From Trematomus loennbergii (taxonomy: Eukaryota > Chordata > Actinopteri > Perciformes > Nototheniidae), in assembly GCA_012861695.1 (NCBI GenBank), contig JAAOOA010000056.1, positions 3,507,760 to 3,571,759 of the forward strand: 64,000 nucleotides of DNA, given 5' to 3'. The notes under the pieces were generated by a model that made no database searches, was not told the DNA's origin, and saw only the letters and a list, made by a program, of their open reading frames with translations. Made by a program: the position numbers and the translations under genes. Positions within the stretch are counted from its first letter, which is position 1; the number at the start of each line of letters is the position of its first letter. Below, in pieces: positions 37,705-50,167 of this stretch.

Positions 37705-38243
37705 ACATTGCCCAGGGGTTTCCACGTGATACGCTGCAGCAACCAGTTCTGGTCAGTCCTTAGCTCTGACCTTGTCATCGAGCATACCTTGATGCGAACC
37801 TTGAAGAGTAGTGGAGGCTTGACTCATGAAGTGGAATGACTGAAGAATTGCGTGCGTTGGGGACCATGTCCACACCCATCACGTCTGAGTACAACAATTC
37901 TATGCAGGAATTCAATAATCTCACATACACTACCAGCTAGTAACACCGAGAATCAACAGAAGCAAGGATGAAACGAGATCACTCTGACCTGGAAAACATC
38001 AAGGAAAAACGTTTTACTTGCACGCCTTTCTCTCCAGACCCATCTCTGATAAACATTGTTTCTGGTGTAGTTTCCAAAGAGGATGTGAATGTGCATGAGG
38101 TTGAGACTGTTGGAATTGTTGAAAATAATTGTTGGAAAAACTATTTTTGGATCTCATTCAAAAGGAAAGATCGGGCAAAAGTAAATTTGCCAATGACCGA
38201 ACCACTGATCCTGCTTGGCTGTTCCAATGGTTTTTAATTATGT
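37705..38243 (+). pseudogene. PIN-like multicopy gene, N-terminal half (split by a LINE)
   Basis: Readable pieces in shifting frames include FWSVLSSDLVIEHTLMRTLK, then SSGGLTHE, then KEKRFTCTPFSPDPSLINIV SGV, and finally TDPAWLFQWFLIMSK at the right edge. The order matches the N-terminal half of a large uncharacterised family found in many copies in fish and invertebrate genomes. The C-terminal half is at 52580-53290, beyond the LINE. Frameshifts show it is dead. The family function is unknown to me. Confidence 0.55.
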
Positions 38244-38526
38244 CAAAATCTATGTCTTTATGTCTTTATTAGGATCCCCGTTAGAACTAGCATGAGCATT
38301 GGCTATTCTTCCTGGGGTCCTCACACACAACAAAACATACATAAACATACATACAACAAAATTAAAACAAAACAAAACAGCTCATAATTTCATGCAATTT
38401 ACAGTGCTGTTTGAAGTGAAAACTAAAATGGTCATCCAATTATCGCCATCCTAAGGCCAAACAAAGTAAATACAAATAAGTGTACATAATAATATATGCA
38501 TACATAGCCACAGACACAGTTCAAAT

Positions 38527-40765
38527 TTACTTTATAATACTTAAATAATTTTTTAGCAACCTTTTCAAATGTACTTGAGAATTTTCCTGAATGATGTGGA
38601 CCGGTAAAGAGTTCCAGCTGACCATGGCTCTGTACATTACTGTTTTCTGTCCCATATTTGATTTAGATTTGGGTAATACAAACCTTCCTTCTATTGTATG
38701 TCGTGTTTGATAGTTATGTTGTGCATATTGCGCTATAAACCTTTGTGATAATATATCTGGTGAGTGAGTCACTGTAATATTTCTGACAAAATTTAACAAA
38801 ATATAAGTTGACCTCTGTCTGACAGTTAACCATTTCAGTGTCTCCAGCATTTCAGTGACTCTGGTTCTGTAGGAGCACTGCACTCTGTTCTGAGCACTGC
38901 AGTGACTCTGGTTCTGTAGGAGCACTGCAGTGCACATCGTGCTGCCTTATTTTGTGCTACTTGTAGTTTGTTTAAATCTTTTTCAGCAGCACTAGACCAT
39001 ATAACCAAACAATAATCAAGCTGCGACAGAACCAAAGCATCCAAAACTGTCTACTGACATCCATTGGCAAATATTTTACAATTCTTTTTACAAGTGACAC
39101 ACCCCTTCCCATTTTACATACAACATTATCAATTTGTTTAGACCAAGATAATTTATGATCCAGGGTTATACCTAGCAATTTTGTCTCCTTGACCTGTTCA
39201 ATTTCAATATGGTTTAAATGTAGTTGCAATTTTGGTTCACCTTTTAACTGATGATTTGATCCTATTAATAACGATTTTGTTTTTCCCGCATTAAGTACCA
39301 ACTTATTATTTATGACCCACTCTGATATCAGTAGTAGATCTTTATTCATAACATTTGTCAACTCTCTTGTAGTTGATGCTGCATAATATATTGTTGAGTC
39401 ATCTGCATACATTACAATTTTAGCTTTTTCTAACACTAATGGTAGGTCATTTGTAAAAATAGAAAATAAAAGTGGTCCCAAACAACTACCCTGAGGTACT
39501 CCACAAGTGACTGTTTTCATCTTTGAGAGACTTCCATTAAAAAAAACAGTTTGACTTCGATTTGTCAGGTAACTTTCTAACCACCTCAGCGTTTCAAAAT
39601 TAAAACCATATTGTTCCAGCTTGTGTAACAACAAAGAATGGTCAATGACATCAAAAGCAGAACTAAAATCAAGTAGTACTGCACCCACTAACTTCCTATT
39701 ATCTAGTTCGCCCTTCCAGTCATCTGTCATTTGTGTTAAAGCGGTGCATGTCGAATGGCCAGGTCTGTAAGCATGTTGATACACAGTATTAAGTTTGTTA
39801 CCTTCAAAGTATTTTTGTATTTGATTGAAAATTATTCTCTCCATTATCTTTGCTAACTGGTAATAAACTTATTGGGCGGCTATTTGTACCAGAAAATGGT
39901 CCAGCTGGATTTTTTGCAAGTGGAATAATTTTTGCTATTTTCCATGCCTGTGGGCAAATACATTTATCAATACTCAAATTTATAATATGACAGATAGGCT
40001 CTGCAACAAAATTAGCAACATATCTAAGAAATGTACCAACTAAATGATCCACTCCTGGTGGTTTATCATTACATTTACCTAGTAGACATTCAACATCTGT
40101 AATTGTCACTTTTTCTATTTTAAATGTACACTTCTTATTTTTCATAATTAAATCATTTATTAGAAATGTGGAGTTACTATTTATAGTTTGATTCATATTT
40201 CTCCTCAAATGTTTTACTTTATCAAGAAAATAATCATTCAGATAATTAGCAATTTGTACTGGTTTTGTCAAAATGTCCCTTCCACCTCAAGATATGTTGA
40301 GGTGGATTTCGGCTTACGGCCCATCATGCCATTCACTAAACTCCACAGTTTTTTCTTGTCATCCTTTATATCTTTAATTTTATTTCCATAATACAATTGT
40401 TTTTTTTTTTTATTTAATGCTGTAACATAATTCCTTAACCTTCTATAAATTTGCCCATCTGACTCATAACTTGATGAGAGAGCTACATCATCTCTTTGTT
40501 TCATTAGATCCCTTAATTCCTCATCTAACCAGGGTGCTCTAAAGTTCCTTACTGTCTGCTTTCTAAGTGGTGCATGTTTATCAATCACCTGCATAAATAA
40601 CAAGACATCAAGAGCATCATCTGGATCGACTTTCTCAAAAACATGTTTCCAACATATCTTTTGAACATCCTGTATAAATGACTCTTCACAAAAATATTTC
40701 ATTGATCTCCTCACAATTACTTTTGGTCCTGCTTTTGGCACCTTTGTCTTTCTCACGATAATTAT
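38527..40765 (-). pseudogene. LINE ORF2: linker, reverse transcriptase and C-terminal region
   Basis: Pieces run 40765-40268 (linker; VRNFRAPWLDEELRDLMKQR), 40271-39804 (LGKCNDKPPGVDHLVGTFLR and SRPISLLPVSK), 39844-38972 (RT core) and 38937-38527 (C-terminus). The RT core shows LLDFSSAFDVIDHSLLLHKL, CGVPQGSCLGPLLFSIFTND and the catalytic MYADDSTIYY box. Frame changes near 40270, 39840 and 38980 break it. A local duplication (CAGTGACTCTGGTTCTGTAG repeated) at about 38852-38935 adds a C-terminal disruption. An active copy would reverse-transcribe its RNA at nicked target DNA. Confidence 0.85.
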
Positions 40766-41059
40766 TAAATTCAGGGTTCGTACGGTCATTGAAAACCTGG
40801 AAAAGTCATGGAAATTCAAAATGCAAATTCCAGGCCCTGGAAAAGTTATGGAAAACAATATTTTTCCCAAAGTTTTGGAAAAGTCATGGAAATGTAACAA
40901 AAGTTGCGTCAAATATAATTTACATTTTATCTAATCGGCGAAATAATCTGCGTTCGCGAGCTGTTATGTGCCATCATGACGCGCATGGTGTGCTCGAGTC
41001 TTCCTAACGTTAGCTTTAGCCTTCGTTTTCTAATAGTTTTTTATAGGCTATAAACAGGT

Positions 41060-41696
41060 GGTATAAGTATAGATATTGTACTAGAGTAAAAGTAGAAGTA
41101 CTCAGATCTTGTACTTTAGTATATGTAGAAGTACTCAGATCTTGTACTTAATAAAAGTAGAAGTACTCAGATCTTGTACTTGAGTAAAGTAGAAGTACCA
41201 GAGTGTAGGAATACTCTGTTACAGTAAAGTCCTGCATTCAAAATGTTCCTCAAGTAAAAGTAGAAAAGTATTATCATCAAAATATAGTGAAAGTAGCAAC
41301 AGTAAAAGTAGTCATTGTGCAGATTGGTCCATTTCAGATAATATATATGATATGTTTTATAATGATTGATCTTTAAAGTGTTATCAAAGCTGGTAAAGGT
41401 GCAGCTAGTTTGAATGACTTTGTATACTGCAGGGTAGCTTGTGAATTTACTCCAGGTGGAACTAAGTCTGATTTAACACTTGATTATATTTCCATCATTC
41501 ATCCACATCTGTAAAGTAACTAAAGGTATTAAATACATGTAGTGGAGGAAAAGTACACCTTTTACCTCTGAATTGTAGAGGAGTAGAAGTACAAAGTAGC
41601 AAAACATTGAATACTTAAATAAAGTACAAGTATCTCAAAATTGTACCCAAGTATAGTACTTGTTGAGTTTATGAACTTAGTTACTTTACACCACTG
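41060..41696. mobile_element. CAGTGGTG-family element with 34-bp tandem repeats
   Basis: It shares AAAAGTAG, TACTCTGTTACA and GTAGAAG words with 12772-13386 and ends in TTACACCACTGG. A unit containing GTAGAAGTACTCAGATCTTG is repeated three times at about 41090-41185. The left terminus is not preserved. Confidence 0.55.
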
Positions 41697-42996
41697 GCTA
41701 TAAGATAGAAAGACTAAGCCTTGCACAGAGGCATGAAAATACATTTTCAAAATGCTCAACAGTCCTGCCAAATTATAAACTGACTGCTACACAATTAAAA
41801 TAAATGCTTTTATATATTTCTATTAGATGTGACTCTTTAGCGTTTCTGTTATTATTAACACTGCTGCTTTGGTTGTTCTGACTGCTAAATCCTCTGTTAT
41901 TCCTATGTTCCTGTTATGGGGTCGGGGGGTCGGGGGGGGGGGGGGGGGGGGGCTCGGATCCTTGTCACCTTTTTCATACTGATGAGTTTTGCATCCCTGA
42001 CTACAGTTGCTTTATGTGTAGAAGCTAGTAAGCCTACTATTTGATTTGTTTTAGATAGGCACAACATGTTTCATATGCAGACCTTATTTTCCTTTTCCAT
42101 GTTAAAGGACACCTATCATGCTATATTTAAATGATATATTGTAGGGCCATACCTATATAAGGTATATTTATACGTTTCTGTTTTCAAAATACCAAACAGA
42201 TCAGCATTTTAGCCATGCCTCATTTCGCTCTATGTGCTGTTTGCTGTCTACGGGCTGATTCTGTGAGCTGCAGCTGACCACGCCCCCCTGCAGGAGAGGG
42301 GAGCCGTGCTCTGATCAAGTCAAGAGTGGGAGAAAAAAAATCTCCGTCCTCCGTGTTTTATTATATTATCATAGGCCTATTAAGTCTTTGACCGGCACTT
42401 TTCTACTTTTGTCCGGAAGATTTTAACTTTAACGGACATCTTGACCGGCGAAGAAACTGAAACTGAAACTCTGCCGCACGGTCCCCTCGTTCCTTGGAAG
42501 AGGCGGAGAGGTGGGTGTTTGTCATCTGCTGGTGGACTAACCGGAGAGAATTACAGTGCTTGCCTCGACGGGGAGGGATTGCATTGAATTAAAGCAGCGG
42601 GAGCAAACGCTTGCCTCGGGAGGAGAAAAAAAGCCACAGCGGAGAATAAACAGAAGGGTAACCATGGTAACTATGGGCGGGAAGTCTTCTTCGCTGCTTT
42701 TGTGGCAGACTACAGCGCCACTTACAGGCCTGGCATATGTACTACAGCGCGTCCCAGCGCTTTCGAGCGGCAATGGCCGGCCGTGGCCCAACCCCACATT
42801 CCCCTGATAGGTGGAGAGTTGGCCCAATAGCCGTAGCGCCACCGTCCTGACGTCAGGACAGTGTTCAAATCTGGATCAGTTCCGTTGCAGCCCCTTTTTT
42901 AGAGATTTGGGTATGGAGGAAAATAGAGAGGGTTGTGTTTTCTGACACTTGGTGAGTTCCCTGGAACACCGGGGACACATATTCATGTATAAAAGA

Positions 42997-43711
42997 CAAC
43001 CTGGTCTCACCAGAATGCGTGACTCCACCACGACTCCTTAACACGTGCGTGTTGGAGTCACGAACTTTGCTACATTTACGTGTCTGCACCACGCAAACAA
43101 CCCCAATGTAAAGTGAATGAGGCTCCTTTGTCGTGGTGCACACACGCATTTCTACAACGTCCAGCATTGAGCTTTTATTCTATAAAACGTTTTTAAAATC
43201 TACTTTATAGCTTGTAGTAACTCACGGGAGGCTTCTTTTATTTTATTTGTATTCATAATCATTTTTATTTTTCGTCAGAATGTATTATGGTGCATTATTC
43301 ACCAATTTTTGTTCTCAAAAAACAGTGCATTGTGTGTAATACAACTGTGATTTTTATTAAATAAGTTAGTTTTTAAGGAAGGCCAGAGCTTCAGCTGTGT
43401 CAAATAGATTGTTCCCTTTAGTTAACGTTATTTAAAAGATAATTATATTCCTATTTGATCAAGTCCCCTTTATTGTATTACGGACCCAAAGAGCGATGAG
43501 CGTCCATTCCCATTGGATAACGGAGGATTTTACACCCGGAAGTAAGTATTCTCCTTACTGTCGATTGATTTTATTTACAGTGATATCTGCACTACTCATC
43601 AACTCAAAAACACCAGATTATCCTTATTAATTACACAACATTGATTGGTTTAAATTGTGTACAATGCTTTTGTATTTTCCCCTTTCGATTCGGAGAAACA
43701 ATATTTTTTCG
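42997..43711 (+). repeat. Left long terminal inverted repeat
   Basis: Near-identical, inverted, to 47594-48298. One clear difference is a short block after CCTTAACAC (GTGCGTGTTGG here; a slightly longer CGCAGTGCGTGGTGG-type version in the other arm). Confidence 0.9.
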
Positions 43712-43719
43712 GAATAAAA

Positions 43720-44038
43720 CAGATACACAGAACAAATTGCAAGTAAATACAAAAAGAAAATAGTAAAATAGTAAAAGTGAAATAGTGCAATAAGAGTCTA
43801 TATACAAGTGATTGGAATATGGTATATTAGATAAATAATTTCTAAGTAGCAGCCAGATGAATGTTATGGATGTTGTTTCTAAGTTCAGGTGTTTAATAGT
43901 CTTATGGCCAGTGGGATGAAACTGTCCCTGAGTCTGGTGGTTTTAGTCCGGATGCTGCGGTACAGCCTGCCAGACGGCAGCAGACAGAACAGTTTGTGGC
44001 TGGGGTGATGGGGTCTTTTATAATCCTGAGGGCTTTCT
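43720..44038 (-). pseudogene. LINE C-terminal fragment and 3' part, reverse strand
   Basis: The + strand has TTATGGCCAGTGGGATGAAA then CTGTCCCTGAGTCTGGTGGT, the complement of a very common fish LINE C-terminus. It resembles 53640-53956 in layout. It is truncated by the TTAA element at 44043. Confidence 0.6.
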
Positions 44039-44042
44039 TTAA

Positions 44043-46077
44043 AGGGCCCATGTCATGGCCATTTCCACTGATCATAATTACATTGTTGAGGTATACTAAA
44101 ATAGATTATACTGTGCAATTTTCCAAACTCACATTGGTTTCGCATACAGCATCTCTGTCAAGCATGTGTATTCAGCAGTATTCACTTTCTCCACTAAACG
44201 ACCCGTTGGAGCTCTAGCCCCCCCTCCATGTGAGCCTAGTGTGCTCCGATTGGTCAGCTCGGCCACTCTGTTCTGATTAGTCAACCACCAGAGAGGCTAC
44301 GCCCGCTTTTTTCGGGGAACATCAGTTATAGAAGTGTGACGGCCCCAGGGCCTTTGTGCAGTGTGTTGCAGGGCTTACGTGGGGTGGAGCTGAAGAGGGT
44401 CAGCGCGATCACGGACACCTCCGTAGCCGGTGCTATAATCCCAGCGGCCCGGAGTCTCTCTCCAAAGCGGCTGCAGAAGGACGAACTGACGACCCTCTCC
44501 CCTCGACCACCTATCTCTGCATTTACCACAATAAATGTGCCGTGGTTTTGTAAACTCGTGTATGTCTCCTTGCCTTTCCGAGCCGGTCATAACAAAGAGT
44601 AAGTTATTTTTACCTGTAATAAACTACTACTGTTTGATGAAAAATCAAATCATGGTTTGCTATATATGAATTCAGGGAAGAAAGGATAAGGCCTACTAAG
44701 TATTTCCATTAAACTTTATTTTTAGAAATGTACAAAATGAACATAAATATACATATATACACGGTATATCATCCATTCCTCCTCCTCTTGCCTGCGTCCA
44801 GCCGGTGCGGTGCGGTGCCTTTTAGCACGTCCCGTCCCGTCATGGATTGTCCGCCAGGATCTGGCTGGACGAAATCAAATGCAAATCACAAAATATTAGA
44901 GAAACTTAGTTGTTTTAGATTCCTTAGTAGTAGTTGTGTAATGAACAGCTTGCCTGCTAATATGCTAACCTAGCTTTGTTTACCTTGGTAGCTAACACGA
45001 TATGAACGTTAGCTTGGAGGAAAGGCAACTATAATGCAGTGTAATAAAACTACTATGAACAAAAGCTAGTGGTTCATATTAGGCTAGCAATAACGTGTTT
45101 TATAATTGCAATCGTATACGGGTATTCTGCTACCATACAATGTAACTTGCATGAATACATTGTTTTGCGCTAGCATACAGCTAGCCTCGTTAGCTACATG
45201 CAGTATGTACTGTCACAATGTACGTAAATCACCCGGAGTATACTGTATGAGTATTCCGTGTGTGTGACTGCAGACATTCTCCTGCCATGACAAACATGTA
45301 AGGCCATCTCCTGAAATTGTAGTAGATATATTTAAACGCTAGCAACGTAGCATCACAAAAATGTTTTTCCGACCAAACCTAGCTTAGCTCCGTGTGTAGA
45401 TCGGTTGCATACACGCTACGCCAGCTATAATGTAATTACGTTTCGCGACTGACCGCACGGCAGTATACTGTCAATAGGTATTTTGTGTGTGAATGCAGAC
45501 ATTCTCCTGCTATGAGATACATGTATGCAAGGCCATCTGCTGATATTAGAGTTGATATATGGAAACTCTAGCAACTTAGTTAGCACAGTTAGCACTGTGT
45601 CAATGGCTTAGCAGTCCAACACAGTTTACACATTTAAACAGTCTTGTTTGATAAATACACAAATAACAATGCAAACTTACAGGTTGTATACCCGGATCTT
45701 CCCCTGCTCCAAACGGTCCAAACAAGCTGTGCATATCCGGCCTCAAACTGGGCAATGTTTTGGAAGCTTTCGTCTGTGAAATGCCGGTTCTTCGAACCTC
45801 TGGAGGAGGAACACGCCGCTGCTGGTGTGGCCATAGCTCTTCGGGATTGGTCCATTTCGTTCCGGGTACCGCATGACATCATGCGGTACCCGGAAGAATC
45901 AAATGGGCAGTGACGTATCTCCAACGAGGCGTTTTGGGGAGGTATTTTCTGTGTTAGAGTTTTACTCGCTACAGGGTGTACTTTGAGGGTTTTGACTCTG
46001 CACACCGTTTACATGCATAAAAACCTTCATAACACACAAGGGGACGGGTAATAACCAGAAAAGCATGACATGGAGCT
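44043..46077. mobile_element. 2.0-kb TTAA element with CCATGTCATG termini
   Basis: The left end AGGGCCCATGTCATGGCC and the right end, AGCTCCATGTCATGCTTTT on the other strand, are imperfect inverted repeats. TTAA lies at 44039-44042 and 46078-46081. Its internal CpG-rich parts show no transposase. It is the innermost bounded element of the nest. Confidence 0.72.
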
Positions 46078-47593
46078 TTAAGGTTAACCTGGTATTTTTA
46101 CTCCACTACATTTATTTTAGTTACTTTACAGATTTGGATTAATGATGTGAAATATAAACAACCCTTAAATCAGACTTTAGTTACACCTGAGTGAATTCAG
46201 CCAACAATCAGGCGAGATATTTGGTAGTGGGTGCTTGAGAAGACTAAATATTTATCTGCAGATCCCTATAAAGCATATTCATTACTCGTTATTCTCTACT
46301 AATAGTTAATTAAAAACTGTATATAATGGCTATTTTGCACATCCCTTTCAAGATTTCAAGATTTTCTAAGGTTTATTGACATATCATATACACAACTACG
46401 GTGTAGTTATGCAATGAATGAAAAACTTGGGTCACAGGTTCCTCAACAGTGCATTACAAGACATCTATCGATATCTGTGTACCTCCACCATTAAACATAT
46501 TCTGCACATTTCTTATACTATCTACATACATCTTATAAGAGTATAATTAATATGTATAATATCAGTTAAAATAAGTGCTTCAACATAGTTAACATTGCAG
46601 GAAAGTTGATTGTCAAGTTCCAAAACAAACCATGCAATATATTAGACGTTAAGTACTTTGTCAGGCTTAATATCTGTAGATACCCCCAAAGCTTTTTTCT
46701 TATTTAAAAGAAGACCTTAACCTAAAGTATTCTTTAATGTTTAAATAAAGCCTTATTAGTTTGTCTGTTTTGCACATCCTCCTATCAGGCACTAAACTGT
46801 TTTATTGTAGAGATCACTTACAGTATCTTCTTGATATTTTCTATTCTATATTATTTATATCATTGACCTTCCACTTTCCCACTATATTAAGAGTATGTAC
46901 TCTTAATATTTAAATGTTTTCATCAAATATAACACATTCAAAAGTGCTTTACAAAAATGAAAGACATTAAGAAAAAGGCATTTTAAAACAGTCATTAAAA
47001 AGCAACACAATCTACCTGCATTGCAATTACTCTAAACGTGTAATAACGTGCTTTAACCAGTAGGAGGTGCGGGTTAAAAAGCTGTCAAGTTTACAGTGTT
47101 AACAAAATAAAATATACTGCTGTTTCTGGTTTAGTTTACGACGGATATATTCTGTTATTGTTTTGATATTTGTAACACAAAAGCGATGTAAAAAACCCAC
47201 AGCAACACAGAAAAGATGGTCTTAACATGACCCAGCGGTCTAGTAGTTAATAAAAAACAATAATATCAAAACAAATTATTACTACTAACTTTATTGTGAA
47301 ATTAAAACAGAACGGTAAAAGAATAGTTTCCGGTCTATTCTGAGGCCCGATCTCTGTAGATAAATAAAGAACTACGACAGATGTGTAATGTTTAATGCAG
47401 CCAAACCATTCATTACAATGCATTCATGTGATGACTTTCAAAGAGTAAAGCAAGCACTGCTGAATAAAGTATGATTTATCTTTTACGAAACGTTTTTTTT
47501 CATATGGAATGCAGTTGGAGGTCAACCAATCACAGAGCTTGAGGCAAAGCGGAACAATAGCTGAGGATTCTGGGTAGTGTAGTGTCTTCGGCC
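46078..47593. other. Repeat remnants, no gene
   Basis: 46085-46140 (TATTTTTACTCCACTACATT) resembles, in reverse, the CAGTGGTG family of 12772 and 41060. The rest is AT-rich and has no coding resemblance. Confidence 0.45.
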
Positions 47594-48298
47594 ATCCTAA
47601 ACTCTGAACAAATATTTGTTTCTCCGAATCGAAGGGGAAAATTACAAAAGCATTGTACACAATTTAAACCAATCAATGTTGTGTAATTAACAAGGATAAT
47701 CTGGTGTTTTTGAGTTGATGAGTAGTGCAGATATCACTGTAAAATCAATCGACAGTAAGGAGAATACTTACTTCCGGGTGTAAAATCCTCCGTTATCCAA
47801 TGGGAATGGACGCTCAGCTCTTTGGTCCGTAATACAATAAAGGAATATAATTATCTTTTAAATAACGTTAACTAAAGGGAACAATCTATTTGACACAGCT
47901 GAAGCTCTGGCCTTCCTTAAAAACTAACTAATTTAATAAAAATCACAGTTGTATTACACACAATGCACTGTTTTTTGAGAACAAAATTGGTAATAATGCA
48001 CCATAATACATTCTGACGAAAAATAAAAATTATTATGAATACAAATAAAATAAAAGAAGCCTCCCGTGAGTTACTACAAGCTATAAAGTAGATTTTAAAA
48101 ACGTTTTATAGAATAAAAGCTCACTGCTGGACGTTGTAGAAATGCGTGTGTGCACCACGACAAAGGAGCCTCATTCACTTTACATTGGGGTTGTTTGCGT
48201 GGTGCAGACACGTAAATGTAGCAAAGTTCGTGACTCCACCACGCACTGCGGTGTTAAGGAGTCGTGGTGGAGTCACGCATTCTGGTGAGACCAGGTTG
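47594..48298 (-). repeat. Right long terminal inverted repeat
   Basis: Reverse complement of 42997-43711; the flanking ATAAAAGA follows at once. Confidence 0.9.
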
Positions 48299-48344
48299 AT
48301 AAAAGACGTACAAAAGTGCATTTTGCATGATAGGTCCCCTTTAA

Positions 48345-49290
48345 AATAAACATTTTCAGTGGTAATATTTTTTGGTCATGGAAAATTAGGTAAAGGTCAT
48401 TGTGAAGTGTTAGGATAGAACACCTCTGCTACGCGCCGTTCGTTGGATGAGGCTGAAATCTCTATTAAAATAAGAAAGGAATTGAAAACACCGGAATCAA
48501 AAGTTATAACAATTATCTGAGTTTACTGGTAGGAAATCAAACACATATACAAGTTATACAGAGTACCCCGGGTACTCCGGGCTTCAGGTTTGTGACGCGG
48601 TTTACAGGTAGACAGACCAGCCTTCAGGAAACGAGAAGTACAGACTTCAAGTTTGGGATGCGGTTTACCGTCTTCTAGACCTGCCTTCAGCAAACAAGAA
48701 GCATTTTACACTCAAAATCATCAGTATTTCTACCTACTTTTGAGATTGCTCAACTCTTTCCTTCCCATTTTTCTCCCAAGCGAATCAGTAGAGCCCCTGG
48801 GGAGGAGCTGTTTAAACTAACCACCTCCTTCAAGTGCCCTGATTGGCTGGATTCCCTTCTGGTCTAGTTCAATCACAGTTCAAACCACAAAGTTCCATAA
48901 GGTCAAAAGTCAACCCTTATCTCTGTGGGGATCCCCACTCCTCCACCTTCTCATGAGAGCTCTTCACATAAACCACCCCCCCTCAGACATCCAAACCCCT
49001 CTCCATACATTTAATGAGGTCTTTAACGACTTCAAAACCCCATCTGGCTCTTAGGAATGATTAGGATCAATGTGGGTGTGTGAAACACAGAATCTCTAAG
49101 TCAGTGAATTTAAAAGTGAGAATAACATTCTTTTTCTAAGTGATTATCAAAACCCGTTTGTGATTACATAAAACAGTTCAAACAATATATGTTAACTACA
49201 ATACAATTAAAAACAATATATGTTAACTACAATACAATTCAAAATAATACATGTTTACTAAAATACAATTCAAAATAATACATGTTTACT
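48345..49290. other. Right internal part of the CAGGGTTC element
   Basis: No coding resemblance. Direct repeats of a 25-35 bp unit (AATATATGTTAACTACAATA and ACAATTCAAAATAATACATG) occur at 49180-49290. Confidence 0.5.
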
Positions 49291-50036
49291 TCAATACAGT
49301 GTAGAATCATATCTCTTTCCTTCAGAAGTCATGGAAAAGTCATTGAAAATCATTGGTGAAAAAGTGTATGAACCCTGTAAATTATGATCAGTACACCCTA
49401 CTGGAATTGATATTGCCTGAGAACATACATGGCTAAAATTAGTAAATATATGATCAATACAAGTTGCACTTTTTGACCCATCTTTCTTTATGCATATCCT
49501 AGTAGGTTTAGTCACCATTTGTACCAAGTTACAAGTATTAGTTATTGTCTGCAGCTTGTTTTTAAGGGCACAGTGCAACATATTCCAGTCAATATTTAAA
49601 TCTCCGATAAAATAAATCTCTCTGTCAAGATCACAAACTTTATCTAACATTTCACATAATTTGTCTAATAAATTAAGTTTGCATTTGGAGGTCTGTAACA
49701 ACATCCTACCAACAAAGGTTTCAAGTGAGGTAAATGAATTTGCAACCAAAGTACTTCAATATCAGCATACATCAAATCATATCTCACTTTAGCTGGTATT
49801 TGCTTTTGAATGTATACTGCCACCCCACCTCCATATGCATTCCTGTCCTTTCTAATATCTATATCCATCATGTCCACAGCAGCGTCATTAAATGTGTCAT
49901 CTAAGTGAGTTTCAGATATTGCTAACAAATGAATACCACATGATAATATTTCCTCTATCTCAGACACTTTATTTCTTAGACTACATATATTTATATGAGC
50001 CAATTTAAACCCTTTACTTGGTAACTTATTCAACAT
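49291..50036 (-). pseudogene. LINE ORF2 N-terminus: AP-type endonuclease
   Basis: From 50036, MLNKLPSKGFKLAHINICSL then RNKVSEIEEI, LLAISETHLDD and GGGVAVYIQK show the catalytic N and ET(H) motifs. A frame change near 49700 leads to IYFIGDLNIDWN and CIDHIFTNFS, then GCTDHNL. After 49384 the sequence is the inserted DNA element, so the last about 30 apparent residues are not LINE. The endonuclease nicks target DNA for target-primed reverse transcription. Confidence 0.82.
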
Positions 50037-50167
50037 TAAGGTGGCAATTTAAATGTTATCTCTTTTTCACTTCCTATCAAATTGAGAGCTGAACTAAAAC
50101 ATACATGTAACACAATTTCAACCACACACACCATCACATACATAACCCAACATGTATCTGCACATAG

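Larger units (their letters stand above)
42997..48298. mobile_element. 5.3-kb DNA element with about 0.7-kb terminal inverted repeats
   Basis: The ends CAACCTGGTCTCACCAGAAT and its reverse complement are flanked by ATAAAAGA at 42989-42996 and 48299-48306 (9 bp if the following C is counted). The arms 42997-43711 and 47594-48298 are reverse complements over about 0.7 kb with few differences. Long terminal repeats with an 8-9 bp duplication suggest a Mutator-like (MULE) element, but no transposase is visible. The centre is filled by a LINE fragment, a TTAA element and other repeats. Confidence 0.8.
42106..48340. mobile_element. TTAA element (about 0.9 kb native) expanded by a nested insertion
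   Basis: The left end AGGACACCTATCATGCTATA and the right end, AGGGGACCTATCATGCAAAA on the opposite strand, are flanked by TTAA at 42102-42105 and 48341-48344. The ends and the ATACCAAACAGATCA block (42188) match the 1076-3117 element. The CCGGCACTTTT and CTTCTTCGCTGC segments match 23.66-23.86 kb. Removing the 42997-48298 insertion and one target copy leaves about 925 bp. Confidence 0.75.
40772..49377. mobile_element. 8.6-kb DNA element with CAGGGTTC termini, inserted in LINE ORF2
   Basis: The left end CAGGGTTCGTACGGTCATTG at 40772 and the right end, read on the other strand, CAGGGTTCATACACTTTTTC at 49377 form inverted termini. TAAATT is present on both sides (40766-40771 and 49378-49383). 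Near both ends GGAAAAGTCATGGAAA-type words recur. Most of the length is later insertions (42102-48344). No transposase was found, and a 6-bp duplication leaves the superfamily open. Confidence 0.75.

Noticed and set aside
41060..41190. Three regular repeats considered as a possible CRISPR-like array
   Set aside because: The genome is eukaryotic, the units are contiguous without unique spacers, and they lie in a DNA transposon remnant.
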